Notes: generated by a model not told the origin, from the letters alone. Counted from the stretch's first letter, positions 41,586 to 48,889 are shown. The stretch is 48,889 nucleotides of DNA from CAYPNF01 sp964411985 (GCA_964411985.1 CAYPNF010000057.1:1-48889), one strand, 5' to 3'. Made by a program: numbers and translations.

Positions 41586-42155
41586 ATGAGCGAAGCAACC
41601 TCTAGCCAGCCGGGCCTTACTTGGCTCGCCTTTTCCCTTTTGACCGTGGCCTCCTGGGGGGTTTACGGAGTTTTTCTGCACACGGGGCAAATGGCCATGG
41701 GAGATCCGGTGAACGGACGCTACAAGGCCTTCCTCTTTGTGGGGCTCGCTTACTTCCTGACGGCGGTACTGGCACCACTTCTCCTCTTGATGGTGAAGGG
41801 AGCCGCCTGGTCCGGTTACACCCCACGCGGAATGGCGTGGTCGCTTGTGGCTGGCATTGTGGGGGCGATTGGCGCTTTTGGCGTGCTGCTGGCCTTCGGA
41901 GCCAAGGGAACACCCGCTGTCGTCATGTCCATCGTCTTTGCCGGAGCCCCGGTGATTAACGCGCTGTATTCCCTTTGGCAGCATCCTCCGGCGGGGGGCT
42001 GGGGCTCGGTGAAGCCACAGTTTTTTCTGGGCATCCTGCTGGCGGCTTTGGGGGGCTGTTTGGTGACCTATTACAAACCTGCGGTTGGCGCGGCCAAACC
42101 CGTGGGTGCCATCTCAGTGCCTGTCGGCCAGACGACCAAGCCGCCATCCCCCTAG
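41586..42155 (+). CDS. Half-size EamA/DMT-type transporter
   Basis: A 189-residue membrane protein with five hydrophobic helices (LAFSLLTVASWGVYGVFLHT, AYFLTAVLAPLLLLMV, GIVGAIGAFGVLLAFGAKGT, VVMSIVFAGAPVINALYSLW, FLGILLAALGGCLVTYYKPA) and a soluble Pro/Val-rich tail. The pattern is that of one EamA repeat; full-length drug/metabolite transporters have two (about ten helices), so this would work as a homo- or heterodimer. It is placed 21 bp after the thioesterase and 8 bp before the ligase, so it may export the product of this cluster. Substrate unknown. Confidence 0.85.
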   Translation: MSEATSSQPGLTWLAFSLLTVASWGVYGVFLHTGQMAMGDPVNGRYKAFLFVGLAYFLTAVLAPLLLLMVKGAAWSGYTPRGMAWSLVAGIVGAIGAFGVLLAFGAKGTPAVVMSIVFAGAPVINALYSLWQHPPAGGWGSVKPQFFLGILLAALGGCLVTYYKPAVGAAKPVGAISVPVGQTTKPPSP

Positions 42156-42163
42156 CACAGATT

Positions 42164-43489
42164 GTGACACGAATCCCTCTCAAGTACCCTTCTCGGCGGG
42201 CTCTCCTGACAGAGCAAGCCAAACGGTTGGACTTGCTGTTGGGTTCGGTACTTCCTGCTAATCCGTTTTGGCAGGCGCGTGCGTTGTGGCAACGAGGTGG
42301 AGCGGCGCTGCGCCAGGACGAGCTTGCCCGTTGTTTTTCACTGACTCGGAAGTCCGAGTTGGTGGCAGATCAGGCGGCACATCCTCCCTACGGTTCCAAC
42401 CTCACTTACCCCCTGGCAAAGTACACACGGTGTCACCAGACCAGCGGCACCACCGGACCTCCGCTTCGTTGGCTCGACACTCCGGAAAGCTGGCAGGCGA
42501 TGGTCGATTCCTGGCAGGAAGTCCTGCAGGCCGCTGGAGTAGGGCAGGGGGATCGCGTCCTTTTTGCCTTTTCCTTCGGACCGTTCATCGGCTTTTGGCT
42601 GGCTTTTGAGGCGGCGGAGAAGCTGGGTGCCCTGTGCATCCCCGGGGGAGGACTTTCCAGCGTGGTGCGGCTTCAGCTCTTGTTGGACCATCAAGTTACG
42701 GTGCTCTGTTGCACCCCCACTTACGCCCTCCGCCTTGCCGAGACCGCCCAACAGGAGGAGATTTCGCTCAAATCGTGCCGCCTGCGCCGAATCGTGGTGG
42801 CCGGCGAGCCCGGCGGCAGCCTGCCAGCGACTCGTCGGCGCATCGAGGCTCTCTGGCCCGGGGCCACGGTGTTTGATCATCACGGTATGACGGAGGTAGG
42901 CCCAGTGACGTATGAATGTCCTGCACAACCGGGCGTGCTGCACGTCATGGAGGATGCATTCCTGGCCGAGGTCGTGAACCCAGAAACCGACCAAGGTATC
43001 GACGACGGACAGACTGGGGAGTTGGTTTTGACTACGCTGATTCGCACGGGCTCCCCGATCTTCCGTTATCGAACCGGCGATCTGGTTCGGCCCCGCTTCC
43101 TGCCCTTGGAAGCGGAGGCGCCTCCCTGTGCGTGCGGTCGATATGAGCTCCCATTGGAGGGAGGGATTCTGGGAAGGGTGGATGACATGGTGATTGTGAG
43201 GGGAGTGAATCTCTTCCCGAGCGCGGTGGAGGGAATCATCCGGACGATGAAGGACATAGAAGAGTATCAGGTTCTCTTGAGCGAGGAACAGGGTCTTACC
43301 GAGGTGGAATTGCGGGTGGAGCCCTCTGCCCACTGTCCTGATGTGGCGGGGCTGCTGCGCCTTCTGGAACTGGAGTTCCAGCGAGCCTTCACGTTACGTA
43401 TCCCTGTCTTTGCGGCACCTCCGGGCACGCTGCCGAGGTTTGAGATGAAGGCAAAGCGTTGGGTTCGTAGAAGCGACTCACGGGCGTGA
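42164..43489 (+). CDS. PaaK-like acyl/aryl-CoA ligase
   Basis: A 441-residue adenylate-forming enzyme of the phenylacetate-CoA ligase class. The start is the GTG at 42164, 8 bp after the preceding stop; no ATG is available before the conserved region, and the longer frame to 41975 runs over the transporter. The ATP-binding P-loop is T93-S-G-T-T-G98 (HQTSGTTGPPLRW). Other motifs: 'DHHGMTEVGPVTYECPAQPG' and 'FRYRTGDLVRPRFLP'. A Cys pair is present (APPCACGRYELP). PaaK relatives activate aromatic acids such as phenylacetate or hydroxybenzoates to CoA or carrier thioesters. In context, a hydroxybenzoate-type acid from the chorismate-lyase-like protein is the most natural candidate, which is inference. 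Confidence 0.9.
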   Translation: MTRIPLKYPSRRALLTEQAKRLDLLLGSVLPANPFWQARALWQRGGAALRQDELARCFSLTRKSELVADQAAHPPYGSNLTYPLAKYTRCHQTSGTTGPPLRWLDTPESWQAMVDSWQEVLQAAGVGQGDRVLFAFSFGPFIGFWLAFEAAEKLGALCIPGGGLSSVVRLQLLLDHQVTVLCCTPTYALRLAETAQQEEISLKSCRLRRIVVAGEPGGSLPATRRRIEALWPGATVFDHHGMTEVGPVTYECPAQPGVLHVMEDAFLAEVVNPETDQGIDDGQTGELVLTTLIRTGSPIFRYRTGDLVRPRFLPLEAEAPPCACGRYELPLEGGILGRVDDMVIVRGVNLFPSAVEGIIRTMKDIEEYQVLLSEEQGLTEVELRVEPSAHCPDVAGLLRLLELEFQRAFTLRIPVFAAPPGTLPRFEMKAKRWVRRSDSRA

Positions 43490-43642
43490 ATGACCCCTGG
43501 GTGGTTTCTTGCTTCTTTGCGGCCGAATGATCAAACGGGTCCGAAGAGCGCCCCCGATTCGATCTCTGAATTTGGAAATCCTCCAATGGCACGCCACATT
43601 TTGGTCGCAGTCTCACTGGCCGCGGTATAGCCTTTGCTGGTC

Positions 43643-44365
43643 ATGTTGACAGCAAAGTCGTGGACCCCGGAATCCGTGTTGCGCCTGCTGGCGGGAGTGT
43701 TTGCCAGCATAGGCTTGGCCGGGATTCTTGGCCACTTGGGGGGAATGTTTCTGACAGGCTTAGAGAACGCCACGAGAGAATTGCTTCTATCCTTCCTGGG
43801 CATGTTTGTCCTGCAGATCGTGAGTTTCATCCTGATCCATTTCTTCGTGAAGCAGAACAATTCATCCTGGGGAGAGACCTTCGGCTTTCGGGAGGGGCGT
43901 TGGGGGCGCACCCTGGGCCTGGGAGCCCTGGCAACGGTCCTTGCGTTCCCAATCAGCCTGGGGTTGATGTGGATTTCCCAGCAGGTGCTGGACCTATTCT
44001 CGATTGAACCGGTGTCGCAGAGAGCGGTGGAGATTTTGCGGACAACACCCCACCTTTGGCAAAAAGTCCTCCTGGGTTTCATGGCCTTGGCCATGGCTCC
44101 GGTTTGGGAGGAATTGCTGTTTCGGGGCATCCTCTATCCCAGCCTTCTGCAGGCGGGTTTTCCCCGCCTGGCGCTTTGGGGCACTTCTGTGGTTTTTGGA
44201 GTTTCCCACTTCAATCTGCCGACGTTTCTTCCGCTCAGCGCTTTCGGGTTTCTCCTTTGCCTGCTGTATCGAAACACGGGCAACCTCGCAGCGCCGATGG
44301 TGACCCATTGCCTTTTCAATACCGCCAACTTCGTCTGGGGCTTGGTCGAACCCTCGTCCCCCTGA
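43643..44365 (+). CDS. CPBP-family intramembrane metalloprotease
   Basis: A 240-residue membrane protein; the ATG at 43643 is used, with an earlier TTG at 43634 possible. It has about eight hydrophobic segments. The CPBP (Abi/CAAX) motifs are complete: E156-E157-x-x-x-R161 (WEELLFRGILYP), H189 in 'FGVSHFNLPTFLPL', and 'THCLFNTANFVWG'. Such proteins are membrane proteases or scaffolds related to CAAX prenyl proteases, often linked to peptide maturation or immunity. The 153-bp gap from the ligase suggests it is not strictly part of the biosynthetic unit; the next gene, thiL, follows after 10 bp. Confidence 0.93.
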   Translation: MLTAKSWTPESVLRLLAGVFASIGLAGILGHLGGMFLTGLENATRELLLSFLGMFVLQIVSFILIHFFVKQNNSSWGETFGFREGRWGRTLGLGALATVLAFPISLGLMWISQQVLDLFSIEPVSQRAVEILRTTPHLWQKVLLGFMALAMAPVWEELLFRGILYPSLLQAGFPRLALWGTSVVFGVSHFNLPTFLPLSAFGFLLCLLYRNTGNLAAPMVTHCLFNTANFVWGLVEPSSP

Positions 44366-44375
44366 AGTCTGAACC

Positions 44376-45365
44376 ATGAACGAATTCGACCTTATCCGGA
44401 GACTTACGGCAGGTCTTGCCAAGAATGATGGAGTCGTGGTGGGTCCAGGCGACGACTGCGCGGTGTTGGATGTGGGCATTCCGGGTTGGTGGCTTCTTAT
44501 GAAGACTGACGCGGTGGTGGAGGGTATTCATTTTGAGCGGGATGCGGATCCGCAGAAGGTGGGCCACAAGGCCTTGGCCAGGTGTCTGAGCGATGTTGCG
44601 GCGATGTCAGGAGTCCCGCTGAGCGCGGTGGTGACCTTGGGTCTCCCGGCCAACCCGGACACCCAGCGCTTGGAGCGCATTTACCAGGGAATGGAGCAGA
44701 CGGCGCGTGCTTTTGATGTGACCATCGTGGGAGGGGAGACAACGCGAAGTCCCGGTCAGTTCTTCATTTCTGTTTCCCTGGTTGGCCGGGTGGAACCAGG
44801 GCGTTGCGTGCTCCGTTCTACGGCACAGGTCGGGGACGCGGTCTTTGTCACGGGGGAGCTGGGAGGTTCCATCTTGGGTCGACACTTGGAATTCCAACCA
44901 AGGCTGGTCGAGGCCCGTTGGCTGACCGAACAATTCCAGATCCACTCCATGATCGATCTGAGCGATGGCTTGGGTGGCGATCTCAGGCACATTCTACATG
45001 CGAGTGGGGTAGGGGCGGAGCTGCTTGCGGAAGCGATCCCGGTAAGCAAACCATCGAAGCAGTTGGCGCGAACTCGGAGCTCCATCTCAGCCCCAGGTCC
45101 CAACGAGGCTGCGGCCGACGGAGTGACGGTTTCTGCGCGGACCGCCTTGTCGGGGGCACTTGGGGATGGCGAAGATTACGAGCTTCTCTTCACCCTGGGC
45201 AGCAAGGATGCAGTGGCTTTGTTGGATCGTTGGAAAAGCCGCTTTCCTGATACCCCCCTCAGCTGTGTTGGGAAGGTGGTGGTGCAAGAAGGGGTGCGGA
45301 TTCGAGGAAAGAAGGGAGTGCAGTCTCTGAAATTGCATGGCTACGATCATTTCCAAAAGTCCTGA
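44376..45365 (+). CDS. thiL: Thiamine-monophosphate kinase
   Basis: A 329-residue member of the PurM-like fold. It phosphorylates thiamine monophosphate to thiamine pyrophosphate with ATP. The N-terminal 'GPGDDCAVL' and 'LLMKTDAVVEGIHF' (D-x-x-V-E-x-x-H-F), 'DVAAMSGVPLSAVVTLGLPA' and the C-terminal 'GALGDGEDYELLFTL' (GEDYELLFT is diagnostic) are all present. 'MIDLSDGLGGDLRHI' (D-x-S-D-G-L) gives the metal and nucleotide site. The length is normal. The gene overlaps tsaE by 29 bp, so the two are translated from one message. Confidence 0.97.
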   Translation: MNEFDLIRRLTAGLAKNDGVVVGPGDDCAVLDVGIPGWWLLMKTDAVVEGIHFERDADPQKVGHKALARCLSDVAAMSGVPLSAVVTLGLPANPDTQRLERIYQGMEQTARAFDVTIVGGETTRSPGQFFISVSLVGRVEPGRCVLRSTAQVGDAVFVTGELGGSILGRHLEFQPRLVEARWLTEQFQIHSMIDLSDGLGGDLRHILHASGVGAELLAEAIPVSKPSKQLARTRSSISAPGPNEAAADGVTVSARTALSGALGDGEDYELLFTLGSKDAVALLDRWKSRFPDTPLSCVGKVVVQEGVRIRGKKGVQSLKLHGYDHFQKS

Positions 45366-45801
45366 GGAAACCCATGCTCTGGGAGTTGCTTGGGGCATTA
45401 CGCTTGAGCCTGGGACAGTCTTAGGGCTGTGCGGTGATCTGGGGGCGGGCAAGACCCGGTTGGTTCAGGGGATAGCCGAGGGGATTGGCTACGCTGGACG
45501 GGTGTGTTCTCCGACTTTTGCCCTGGTCCGTGAGTACTTGGGTGGTCGATGCCCACTTTATCACCTTGACCTCTACCGACTCGAGACGGCAGAAACCCTT
45601 GTTTCTGCAGGACTGGAGGGGTATCTGAGCCTCAGGGATGGTGTGGTGGTCGTGGAATGGTTTGACAGATGGAGTCTCTTGGCGGCCCAACAGGCCGATG
45701 CCCGATCCTGGGTTCGGGGTCGGTTGCGGCTGGTTCGCATCACGACCCTGGGCGGCCAGGAGCGACAGATTGACTATGAAGATACTTGCCCTCGAATTTA
45801 G
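45337..45801 (+). CDS. tsaE: tRNA t6A synthesis ATPase TsaE
   Basis: A 154-residue ATPase of the threonylcarbamoyladenosine pathway, needed for modification of A37 in ANN-decoding tRNAs together with TsaB, TsaC and TsaD. Walker A is G33-D-L-G-A-G-K-T40 (LCGDLGAGKTRLVQGIAEGI). The family motifs 'VCSPTFALVREY', 'LYHLDLYRLE' and 'GVVVVEWFDRW' (VxxVEWxD/ER) follow in order. It starts inside the end of thiL and overlaps tsaB by 26 bp. No tsaC or tsaD is in the window. Confidence 0.97.
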   Translation: MATIISKSPEETHALGVAWGITLEPGTVLGLCGDLGAGKTRLVQGIAEGIGYAGRVCSPTFALVREYLGGRCPLYHLDLYRLETAETLVSAGLEGYLSLRDGVVVVEWFDRWSLLAAQQADARSWVRGRLRLVRITTLGGQERQIDYEDTCPRI

Positions 45802-46447
45802 CTCCTCCCGTCGCAGTGTCGCGATTGCCACGGTGGCTGAAGGCGTTTCGGCAGAAGGGTTGGTCGTCATTCACGCGTCCGTGTCCCGAATGGGAGGTCG
45901 CGAGACGCAGGCTTTTGCCTTAATCCAAGAAGCGCTGGAGAAGTCTGGACTGGGCAACGAGGAGGTCGAAGGACTGGTGGTCGGGATCGGTCCTGGCAGC
46001 TATACCGGCATTCGGGCCGCGATTTCCGTCGCCCAAGGTTGGGCGTTGGCGCGTCCCACCGTTCTCGCGGGCATCCGCTCCAGCGATGCCCTTTGCGCCC
46101 ATGTGTCTCAGATGGGGATCACGGGTCGGGTTGGCGTGGTGGCGGATGCCCAGCGGGGGGATGTATACTATCAAGAGAACCTTGTCTCGGGCGATGGCTG
46201 GCAGGTGACTCAACCGCTTTCTATCCGCCCCGCGGAAGAGGTGCAGAAGCTTTCGCAGGAAGGGGTACTTTTGTTCGGATGCGATCTTCCAGATTTCTGC
46301 GTGGGAGTTCGCGAGATGTTTCCCGAAGCGGGGTTCCTCTGCCGTTTGGTGGGGCGGGGGCTTTCGCCCATCGCTCCAGAGTCGCTGGAGCCGGTCTATT
46401 TGCGGGAAGTCAGTTTTGTCAAAGCGCCCTCTCCGCGCTATTCCTGA
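45776..46447 (+). CDS. tsaB: tRNA t6A synthesis protein TsaB
   Basis: A 223-residue ASKHA-fold protein that partners TsaD in making t6A. The start ATG at 45776 lies within tsaE, giving 'MKILALEFSSSRRSVAIA', the phosphate-1-like motif. The diagnostic 'VVGIGPGSYTGIRAAISVAQ' is present, as is 'GRVGVVADAQRGDVYYQE', matching TsaB and not the longer TsaD (no metal-binding His pair). Length is normal. The tsaE-tsaB order with overlap is common in bacteria. A 73-bp gap follows. Confidence 0.96.
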   Translation: MKILALEFSSSRRSVAIATVAEGVSAEGLVVIHASVSRMGGRETQAFALIQEALEKSGLGNEEVEGLVVGIGPGSYTGIRAAISVAQGWALARPTVLAGIRSSDALCAHVSQMGITGRVGVVADAQRGDVYYQENLVSGDGWQVTQPLSIRPAEEVQKLSQEGVLLFGCDLPDFCVGVREMFPEAGFLCRLVGRGLSPIAPESLEPVYLREVSFVKAPSPRYS

Positions 46448-46520
46448 AGCGCTTCTGAATTGACTTCCTCTTCCCAGCTGGCATAAGGAGGCCAATTCAC
46501 AACGCGAAAAGTACACGGTT

Positions 46521-47162
46521 ATGCAAGAAAACTTAAAGCCTCTCTTTGAAGCCATTCTGAACGGCGATGCCAAAGTTGCCCGCGACCTCACAGAGAAAGC
46601 CCTAGCGAGTGGGACTGACCCGGTTCAGTTGGTCAATGATTTCATGGTTCCCGCGATGGATGAGGTGGGAAGACGTTTTGAGTGCAACGAGTACTTCGTT
46701 CCCGAGCTCCTCATCAGCGCACGTGCGATGAAGTCCGCCCTCGAGTTGATCCGGCCGCTGCTAGCAGCCCGAGGGGCGCAGCCTGTGGGGCGGGTGGCGA
46801 TTGGCACGGTGAAAGGCGACTTACATGATATCGGCAAGAACCTGGTGGCGGCGATGCTCGAGGGAGGCGGATTCGAGGTGCTGGACTTGGGCGTGAATGT
46901 GTCGCCTGAGCAGTTTGTGGCAGCCGTGAAGGACCGGAATGTCAACGTGGTGGCGATGTCAGCGCTCCTGACCACTACGATGCCATCCATGAAGACCACC
47001 ATCGAGGCGCTGAAGTCAGCGGGTGTCCGCGACCAAGTGAAGGTTCTCGTGGGCGGGGCCCCCATCACCCAGAAGTATGCTGATGAGATCGGGGCGGATG
47101 GCTACAGCGAAAGTGCTCCTGGTGCAGTGGGGTTGGCGAAACGGCATTTGGGCTGCGCTTAG
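46521..47162 (+). CDS. Corrinoid (B12)-binding methyl carrier protein
   Basis: A 213-residue cobalamin-binding protein of the MtbC/MttC/MetH-B12 family. An N-terminal four-helix cap (about 1-85; DFMVPAMDEVGRRFECNEYF, PELLISARAMKSALELIRPL) precedes the Rossmann-like B12 domain with D100-x-H102-x-x-G105 (GTVKGDLHDIGKNLVAAMLE), where H102 is the expected lower cobalt ligand, then 'VAMSALLTTTMPSMKTTIEA' and 'VLVGGAPITQKYADEIGADG'. It should carry a methyl group on cobalt. It lies 6 bp before a homocysteine methyltransferase gene. An AAGGAGG at 46484-46490 is too far (30 bp) from the ATG to be its ribosome site. Confidence 0.95.
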   Translation: MQENLKPLFEAILNGDAKVARDLTEKALASGTDPVQLVNDFMVPAMDEVGRRFECNEYFVPELLISARAMKSALELIRPLLAARGAQPVGRVAIGTVKGDLHDIGKNLVAAMLEGGGFEVLDLGVNVSPEQFVAAVKDRNVNVVAMSALLTTTMPSMKTTIEALKSAGVRDQVKVLVGGAPITQKYADEIGADGYSESAPGAVGLAKRHLGCA

Positions 47163-47168
47163 CGGGTT

Positions 47169-48041
47169 ATGGCCTCTCTTCTGTCCGACTTACTGGCGGG
47201 TGGGCCTGTGATTACCGATGGCGCTTGGGGAACCGAGCTTCAGGCTAAGGGCCTTGCTGCCGGGGATTTACCTGATTTGTGGAATCTGGCATTCCCAGAG
47301 CGAGTTGCCGAGGTGGCGCGCTCGTACGTCGAGGCTGGCAGCCGTGTGATCCTGACCAATACTTTCAGTTCCAACCGGCTCCGTTTGCAGGGGCATGAGC
47401 AGGCGGAAAAGGTACGTGAGTTGAACCGGGAAGGGGTGCGGATCTCCAAGCAGGCGGCCCAGGGTAAAGTCGCCGTCTTTGCCTCACTTGGACCCAGTGG
47501 ACGAATGCTTTTCTCTGGGGAGACGAGCGAGGAAGAGCTGCGATCGTGCTTTGCGGAGCAAGCGGAGGCCTTAGCCGAGGCGGGGGCAGACGGCATTGTG
47601 GTGGAGACCATGGCGGAGTTGGAGGAGGCGCGCCTGGCGGTTGCAGCCGCCCATGCGACCGGTCTCCCGGTTGTGGCCTGTATGGTCTTTGACTCGGGCA
47701 AAAACCATGACCGGACGATGATGGGGACCACTCCCGAGCAGGCGGTGCAGGCTCTGGAGCAGGCTGGCGCGGATGTGATCGGATCCAATTGCGGGGTGGG
47801 GATTGAGTATTACATACCCGTCTGCCAGAGGCTGCGGGCTGCATCTGATAAGCCAGTGTGGGTGAAAGGCAATGCGGGCCTGCCGTCGGTGGTGGATGGT
47901 CGCACCATGTACCACACCACGCCAGAGGAGTTTGCCGCGCACATACCGAAGCTGATAGCGGCGGGAGCCAGTTTTGTGGGAGGATGTTGCGGTACGAGCC
48001 CCCGGTTCATCCAAGCGGTGCGGGCTATCCTCTCCAGGTAA
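47169..48041 (+). CDS. Homocysteine S-methyltransferase, BHMT/MetH N-terminal type
   Basis: A 290-residue zinc enzyme that transfers a methyl group to homocysteine to give methionine. The Zn-binding cysteines are C208 (IGSNCGVG) and C273-C274 (VGGCCGTSPRFI). The barrel opens with 'ITDGAWGTELQAKGLAAGDL'. It is not fused to a B12 or pterin-binding domain as in MetH. Directly upstream lies the separate B12 carrier protein, so the two can form a two-part methionine-synthase-like system; the source of the methyl group is not encoded in the window. Confidence 0.95.
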   Translation: MASLLSDLLAGGPVITDGAWGTELQAKGLAAGDLPDLWNLAFPERVAEVARSYVEAGSRVILTNTFSSNRLRLQGHEQAEKVRELNREGVRISKQAAQGKVAVFASLGPSGRMLFSGETSEEELRSCFAEQAEALAEAGADGIVVETMAELEEARLAVAAAHATGLPVVACMVFDSGKNHDRTMMGTTPEQAVQALEQAGADVIGSNCGVGIEYYIPVCQRLRAASDKPVWVKGNAGLPSVVDGRTMYHTTPEEFAAHIPKLIAAGASFVGGCCGTSPRFIQAVRAILSR

Positions 48042-48061
48042 GACCTGCTTTTACCGGCGCC

Positions 48062-48081
48062 GGGCGCAGAGCCCCGTTTTT
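48062..48081 (+). terminator. Weak terminator-like hairpin after the methyltransferase
   Basis: A 4-bp GC stem (GGGC / GCCC, 48062-48065 with 48071-48074, 5-base loop) is followed two bases later by five T residues at 48077-48081. It lies 20 bp after the stop of the homocysteine methyltransferase. The stem is short, so this is only a probable terminator. Confidence 0.35.
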
Positions 48082-48117
48082 GGTCAGGGCAAGGCCAATT
48101 GCGGATTTCTTGAGTTA

Positions 48118-48131
48118 TTGATGCAAGTCAA
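48118..48131 (+). promoter_or_regulatory. FNR/CRP-family-like palindrome upstream of hcp
   Basis: TTGATGCAAGTCAA fits the TTGAT-N4-ATCAA consensus of FNR/DNR/NnrR-type regulators with one mismatch (G instead of A in the right half). It sits 105 bp upstream of the hcp start, a usual place for an activator site. Genes for hybrid cluster protein are commonly controlled by anaerobic or nitrosative-stress regulators of the FNR/CRP superfamily. A single short match can occur by chance. Confidence 0.5.
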
Positions 48132-48235
48132 GGCGTCGGACCCTGGCAGCAGGTAGAAAGGGGTGAAGCTGGAGGTGCATATCTTCAGTGCGAATTCGTC
48201 AAAACCAAATCAAAGAGCCAGAGAAACTGATTATG

Positions 48236-48889
48236 ATGTTCTGCTATCAATGTGAACAGACTTCCAAGGGAACGGGTTGTATTGACTTTTCCGTGTGTGG
48301 TAAGGATGAACAGACTGCCGTCCTTCAAGATCTCCTCGTGCACGCCTGCAAGGGGATTTCCCAATACGCCCATAGGGCCCGTGGCCTCGGAGTGGTGCAG
48401 GAGTCGATCGATGTTTTCGTGATGGAGGCGCTGTTTACGACGGTGACGAACGTGAATTTTGATGCCCACCGAATTGCAGCGATACTGCAGGACGCGGCGA
48501 GGGTTCGAAACGAGGCAAAAGGGCTTTACGAGAAAGCCTGTAAGCAGGCGGGCCAGTCTGCTGAATTGCTAAGAGGGCCCGCCAGCTGGCAGCCGGCTGG
48601 GGACTTGGGGGGCTTGGTGAAACAGGGTGAGCTAGTGGGGGTTCTGAGCGGAAAAGACCGATTTGGTGCCGATATTGCCGGCCTGCAGGAGTTGGTCATC
48701 TACGGAGTGAAGGGCACCGCTGCCTATCTTCATCACGCTTGGGTCCTGGGCCGGTCAAGTGACAAGGCGCTGGCTTTCTTTCATGAGGCGCTCAATGCCC
48801 TCACGGCTCCGCAGCAAAGCGCCGACCTGCTGCCGGGGCTTGCGCTGAAATGCGGCGAGGTCCACCTCGGGGTGATGGCGCGGCTGGAT
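48236..48889 (+). CDS. hcp: Hybrid cluster protein (hydroxylamine reductase), 3' end outside window
   Basis: The frame is open for 218 codons to the right edge of the window. It begins at the second of two ATGs (48233, 48236) with 'MFCYQCEQTSKGTGC', the N-terminal Cys-x2-Cys-...-Cys motif that binds the proximal Fe-S cluster, continued by 'SVCGKDEQTAVLQDLLVHAC'. The helical domain follows (ESIDVFVMEALFTTVTNVNF, 'YGVKGTAAYLHHAWVLG'). Full-length Hcp is about 540 residues, so the hybrid-cluster ligands lie outside. Hcp reduces nitric oxide or hydroxylamine under low oxygen and protects against nitrosative stress. No hcr reductase is visible. Confidence 0.95.
   Translation, partial: MFCYQCEQTSKGTGCIDFSVCGKDEQTAVLQDLLVHACKGISQYAHRARGLGVVQESIDVFVMEALFTTVTNVNFDAHRIAAILQDAARVRNEAKGLYEKACKQAGQSAELLRGPASWQPAGDLGGLVKQGELVGVLSGKDRFGADIAGLQELVIYGVKGTAAYLHHAWVLGRSSDKALAFFHEALNALTAPQQSADLLPGLALKCGEVHLGVMARLD

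Noticed and set aside
41975..42163. Longer N-terminus for the PaaK-like ligase
   Set aside because: The extra 63 codons lie over the end of the transporter gene in another frame and read as Gly/Cys-rich noise; the GTG at 42164 fits the family start.
46460..46488. TTGACT with a loose -10 before the B12 carrier gene, and an AAGGAGG nearby
   Set aside because: The -10 matches poorly at the right spacing, and the AAGGAGG is 30 bp from the ATG, too far to be its ribosome site.
1..48889. tRNA, rRNA, CRISPR array, riboswitch or intact insertion sequence
   Set aside because: I looked for these by eye and saw none; a covariance-model scan would be needed to exclude small RNAs.

Overview
The window is GC-rich, gene-dense chromosomal DNA that looks like a member of the Verrucomicrobiota, probably near the Pedosphaera/Limisphaerales group. 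This placement is an inference from gene style: long secreted proteins with an N-terminal 'YQGRL/YQGYL' domain, a 'NLNAGWNAVYL' secreted protein, a DUF4838 sugar-hydrolase relative, HEAT/PQQ propellers, a DUF3300-DUF2950 pair, and few Shine-Dalgarno sequences. No rRNA, tRNA, CRISPR array or intact insertion sequence was seen.

Layout. (1) Positions 1-11262, minus strand: a probable operon headed by a stand-alone receiver protein, followed by five large exported proteins. These are a cadherin-like/post-COAP-1 protein, a seven-blade kelch protein with a YQGRL domain, an 'AGWNAVYL' protein, a fibre-like YQGYL protein, and a protein that runs off the left edge. (2) Positions 11263-16356: an accessory patch with 1.1 kb of nearly gene-free DNA holding an apparent HigA-type antitoxin remnant, a DUF4838 glycosidase-like gene, a broken OmpR-type DNA-binding domain, and a two-gene minus-strand unit (unknown protein plus AbiEii/DUF6036-like nucleotidyltransferase) that could be a toxin-antitoxin or defence pair. 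(3) Positions 16506-20786: a MacA/MacB-type export operon (adaptor, ATPase, two FtsX-type permeases) joined by 4-bp overlaps. (4) Positions 20857-31063: exported or membrane proteins, namely a large GH5-like hydrolase, DUF3300, DUF2950, HEAT+PQQ, DUF4870, a periplasmic rhodanese and a TolB-like propeller.

(5) Positions 31088-36395: quinone reductase, a LeuC-like dehydratase with no LeuD beside it, an O-antigen-ligase-like protein with a TPR-like tail, and a PQQ propeller. (6) Positions 36418-43489: the most interesting part, a compact plus-strand unit of seven genes. It holds a HemN/HemW-like radical SAM enzyme, a chorismate-lyase-like protein, a flavin halogenase-like oxidoreductase, a GT4 glycosyltransferase, a 4HBT thioesterase, a half-size EamA transporter and a PaaK-like acyl-CoA ligase. 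Together they suggest a small specialised-metabolite pathway built on a hydroxybenzoate-type acid, without a polyketide synthase in view. (7) Positions 43643-48889: housekeeping genes (CPBP protease, thiL, tsaE, tsaB), a B12-binding protein with a homocysteine methyltransferase forming a split methionine-synthase-like pair, and the start of hcp (hybrid cluster protein) with an FNR/CRP-like palindrome upstream.

Many neighbours overlap by 4 bp or sit within 30 bp of each other, so most plus-strand genes from 30014 onward are likely co-transcribed in blocks. Functions come from motif recognition by eye; no database search was run.
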